From positions 1-64,000 of the forward strand of contig JBCCOK010000027.1 in the NCBI GenBank assembly GCA_039025395.1: a DNA stretch of 64,000 nucleotides. Reading direction: 5' to 3'. A program made the translations under genes and the position numbers. Of the stretch, positions 62,391-64,000 are shown piece after piece; the stretch's first letter is position 1; every line of letters starts with the position of its first letter. The notes under the pieces are model-generated. The model saw nothing but the letters and a program-made list of their open reading frames with translations, had not been told where the DNA came from and made no database searches. The stretch comes from Hoeflea_A sp039025395. Its GTDB lineage: Bacteria > Pseudomonadota > Alphaproteobacteria > Rhizobiales > Rhizobiaceae.

Positions 62391-63551
62391 CTACTGGTTG
62401 GCGAGTTCGCGGCGCGACATCATATGAGCGCGAGGCGCATTGACGGCATCGACACAGATCAGCCGGTCGCCGGCGAAATAGCGGATGACAAAAGAACCGT
62501 CCGCCTCGCTTCCTTCGGTCTCTAGACGGTCGTAGCCATCGGACAGACCGGCGATCTGGAGCTTGATGTCATACTGATCGGACCAGAACCATGGGACAGG
62601 GTCATAGACGTCCTGCGATCCGAGCATCGCCAGCGCCGCATGTTTGCCCTGATCGATCGCGTTTTGAACGCTCTCGAGCCGAATATGCCGTCCATACCGG
62701 TTGGAAAAAAAGCTTGCGCAATCGCCTGCGGCATAGATGTTTGCATCGGATGTCCGGCAGGTCTCGTCGACCTCGATACCGTTGTTTATGGCCAAGCCGG
62801 CGGCCTTTGCCAGCTCGCCGACCGGCTCGGCGCCGACAGCCATGAGGACGAGGTCGGCATCGACCGAGCCTCCATCGCTCAGCCGCACACGCTCGACGCG
62901 GTCGCCGCCCTCAATCGCCTCGACCCGGGCATTGACGTGAATGTCCACGCCACGTTCTGTGTGAACGCGTTGAAAGTAGTCGGACAATTGCTGGCAGACA
63001 ACACGCTGAAGAACGCGTTGCTCGCTCTCAAGAACGGTCACATCATAGTCGAATGAACGCAACGCAGATGCCACTTCAAGGCCGATATATCCGCCGCCTA
63101 TGATGGCAATCCGGACCCCGGGTTTGAGGGCAGCGGAGATTGCCTCGACATCGGCTATGGTTCGCATGTAGTGCACGCCCGCAAGTTCGAGCCCAGGCAC
63201 GGGAATACGGCGCGAGCGGGTACCTGTTGCCAGCAGCACCTTTGCATAACCGATTGCCGAGCCGTCGCTTAGCAGAACAGTCCGCCCCGCGGCATCGACA
63301 CGTTCAACACGGCTGGAAGAGCGTGCATCAATGTTGAATGTCTCGAAAAACGCATCGCCTTTCAGCATCAGCCTCTCAAGTTCCATCTCACCCTTGAGGA
63401 ACGCCTTCGAAAGTGGCGGCCTCTGGTAAGGCGCATGCGGTTCGTCGCCGATCATGACAACGCCGCCCTCATACCCGTTCTGGCGCAGCGTCTCGGCGGC
63501 TTTTATGCCGCACTGGCCTGCTCCAACGATAACAATGGGTTCGTCTGACAT
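62391..63551 (-). CDS. Ferredoxin/rubredoxin reductase-like FAD oxidoreductase (BphA4-type)
   Basis: 386 residues. FAD motif VGAGQCGIKAAE (about 9-20), NAD motif IIGGGYIGLEVA (about 150-161), YAAGDCASF, and a C-terminal reductase domain. It passes electrons from NAD(P)H to a ferredoxin or similar carrier, but no oxygenase or ferredoxin gene is adjacent. It is 21 bp downstream of the AsnC-type gene and on the same strand as the XRE-cupin gene. Confidence 0.87.
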   Translation of the reverse strand: MSDEPIVIVGAGQCGIKAAETLRQNGYEGGVVMIGDEPHAPYQRPPLSKAFLKGEMELERLMLKGDAFFETFNIDARSSSRVERVDAAGRTVLLSDGSAIGYAKVLLATGTRSRRIPVPGLELAGVHYMRTIADVEAISAALKPGVRIAIIGGGYIGLEVASALRSFDYDVTVLESEQRVLQRVVCQQLSDYFQRVHTERGVDIHVNARVEAIEGGDRVERVRLSDGGSVDADLVLMAVGAEPVGELAKAAGLAINNGIEVDETCRTSDANIYAAGDCASFFSNRYGRHIRLESVQNAIDQGKHAALAMLGSQDVYDPVPWFWSDQYDIKLQIAGLSDGYDRLETEGSEADGSFVIRYFAGDRLICVDAVNAPRAHMMSRRELANQ

Positions 63552-63572
63552 ATGCCTCGGCCGAAATCAGGT

Positions 63573-63809
63573 TCAGAATGCTGTAAAAGTCATGGTGGTT
63601 AGCGAGCGTGCGATACCGGGAATATCAAGCACGTGGTCGTGAATATACTTACCGACATCCTCGCCTTTCGGCACGTAGATTTTCATCAAGAGATCGAACT
63701 CGCCGGAGGTCGAATAGAGTTCGGAGACGATTTCACGATCATAAATCTTGTCGGCAACGGCGTAGGCCTGACCGGGATGGCATTGAAGCTGAACGAACAC
63801 ACAGGTCAT
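63573..63809 (-). CDS. Stand-alone Lrp/AsnC ligand-binding (RAM) domain protein
   Basis: 78 residues corresponding only to the C-terminal effector-binding half of Lrp/AsnC regulators (CVFVQLQCHPGQAYAVADKI; GEFDLLMKIYVPKGEDVGKY). There is no DNA-binding domain, and the preceding 191 bases up to the window end show no HTH in frame, so it is not a truncated Lrp in this window. Such proteins (SraA/RAM-only) bind amino acids or modulate full-length Lrp proteins. GGAGAATAGCA precedes the ATG. Confidence 0.82.
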   Translation of the reverse strand: MTCVFVQLQCHPGQAYAVADKIYDREIVSELYSTSGEFDLLMKIYVPKGEDVGKYIHDHVLDIPGIARSLTTMTFTAF

Positions 63810-64000
63810 TGCTATTCTCCGTCTCTCCCACGTCGGCCATCTGCACGTTTCTCGTCAATAGGGCGCCAACAGACCGCCGGATTCTATCGCATTCTTCAAC
63901 CAAGCTGGCAATCATTGTGTTGCAGAAGCCGCGGCGACCGGGACTTGCGTAAGCCCGATGTTTTGCCCCACTGTATGGCAGAAAGCGGGAGATCGAACAG

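Noticed and set aside
1..64000. tRNA, rRNA, CRISPR arrays, insertion sequences
   Set aside because: Looked for in intergenic regions; no cloverleaf-like segment, regular spaced repeats or transposase was recognised. Cryptic structures could still be missed by eye.

Overview
The window is a dense, moderately GC-rich chromosomal (or megaplasmid) segment of an alphaproteobacterium, most likely of the order Hyphomicrobiales (Rhizobiales). This rests on gene content: a PcaQ-linked protocatechuate cluster, znuCB-zur, a GntR/BadF-type amino-sugar island, DgcN/DgcA, a TauR-like MocR regulator with Xsc, and several GcvT-fused dimethylglycine-dehydrogenase-like enzymes. I see no rRNA, tRNA, CRISPR array, insertion sequence or phage gene. 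Nearly everything is catabolism plus matching import systems, arranged as tight operons with many 4-base stop/start overlaps (ATGA).

Layout. 1-326: three successive hairpins, no gene. 327-5271 (-): a TRAP transporter (dctP-dctQ-dctM), whose large subunit carries a ~330-residue coiled-coil-like C-terminal extension; divergent from it is a Cache-domain histidine kinase and NarL-type regulator (5514-7558, +). 7610-8395: CysQ. 8387-10499 (-): znuC-znuB-zur with a candidate Zur box. 10712-15333 (-): pcaC-H-G-I-J-F, with divergent pcaQ (+). 16446-23027 (-): gcdH, a fused E1 alpha-beta 2-oxoacid dehydrogenase, a FabD-like acyltransferase, a lysine-6-dehydrogenase-like protein and a LysR regulator, a probable but unusual lysine/2-oxoadipate to glutaryl-CoA operon. 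23216-26056 (-): dgcN-dgcA and a D-amino-acid aminotransferase (D-glutamate use). 26226-28978 (-): xylA-xylB. 29413-31062 (+): an orphan beta-helix protein. 31054-34906 (-) and 35357-40575 (+): an N-acetylglucosamine-type island (kinase, GntR regulator, SIS isomerase/deaminase, NagA; divergent ABC sugar importer with a Gfo/Idh oxidoreductase), with TGGTATT-N4-TGGYATT repeats in front of both arms. 40629-41435: DUF2975 membrane protein plus small HTH. 41484-46741 (-): SDR, MarR, enoyl-CoA hydratase, acyl-CoA dehydrogenase, acyl-CoA ligase and RidA, resembling anthraniloyl-CoA-type aromatic clusters but with no monooxygenase.

46860-63809 is the most interesting part. It combines a D-arginine-dehydrogenase-like flavoprotein, two GcvT-fused dimethylglycine/sarcosine-dehydrogenase-like enzymes, a TauR-like MocR regulator, Xsc (sulfoacetaldehyde acetyltransferase), an MttB-family methyltransferase, a TauABC importer, and an XRE-cupin regulator. 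No Tpa or TauXY (the usual taurine-deaminating enzymes) is present. Three promoters in this region (50619-50645, 55938-55964, 62332-62358) share the same 27-bp inverted repeat, (C/G)GTGAAA-N13-TTTCACG, which ties the demethylases, the tau importer and the XRE-cupin regulator into one regulon. I propose that this is a pathway for N-methylated taurines (taurine betaine, dimethyltaurine or N-methyltaurine): import by TauABC, demethylation or oxidation by the MttB-like and DMGDH-like enzymes, then cleavage of sulfoacetaldehyde by Xsc. The operators are visible directly; the substrate assignment is inference.
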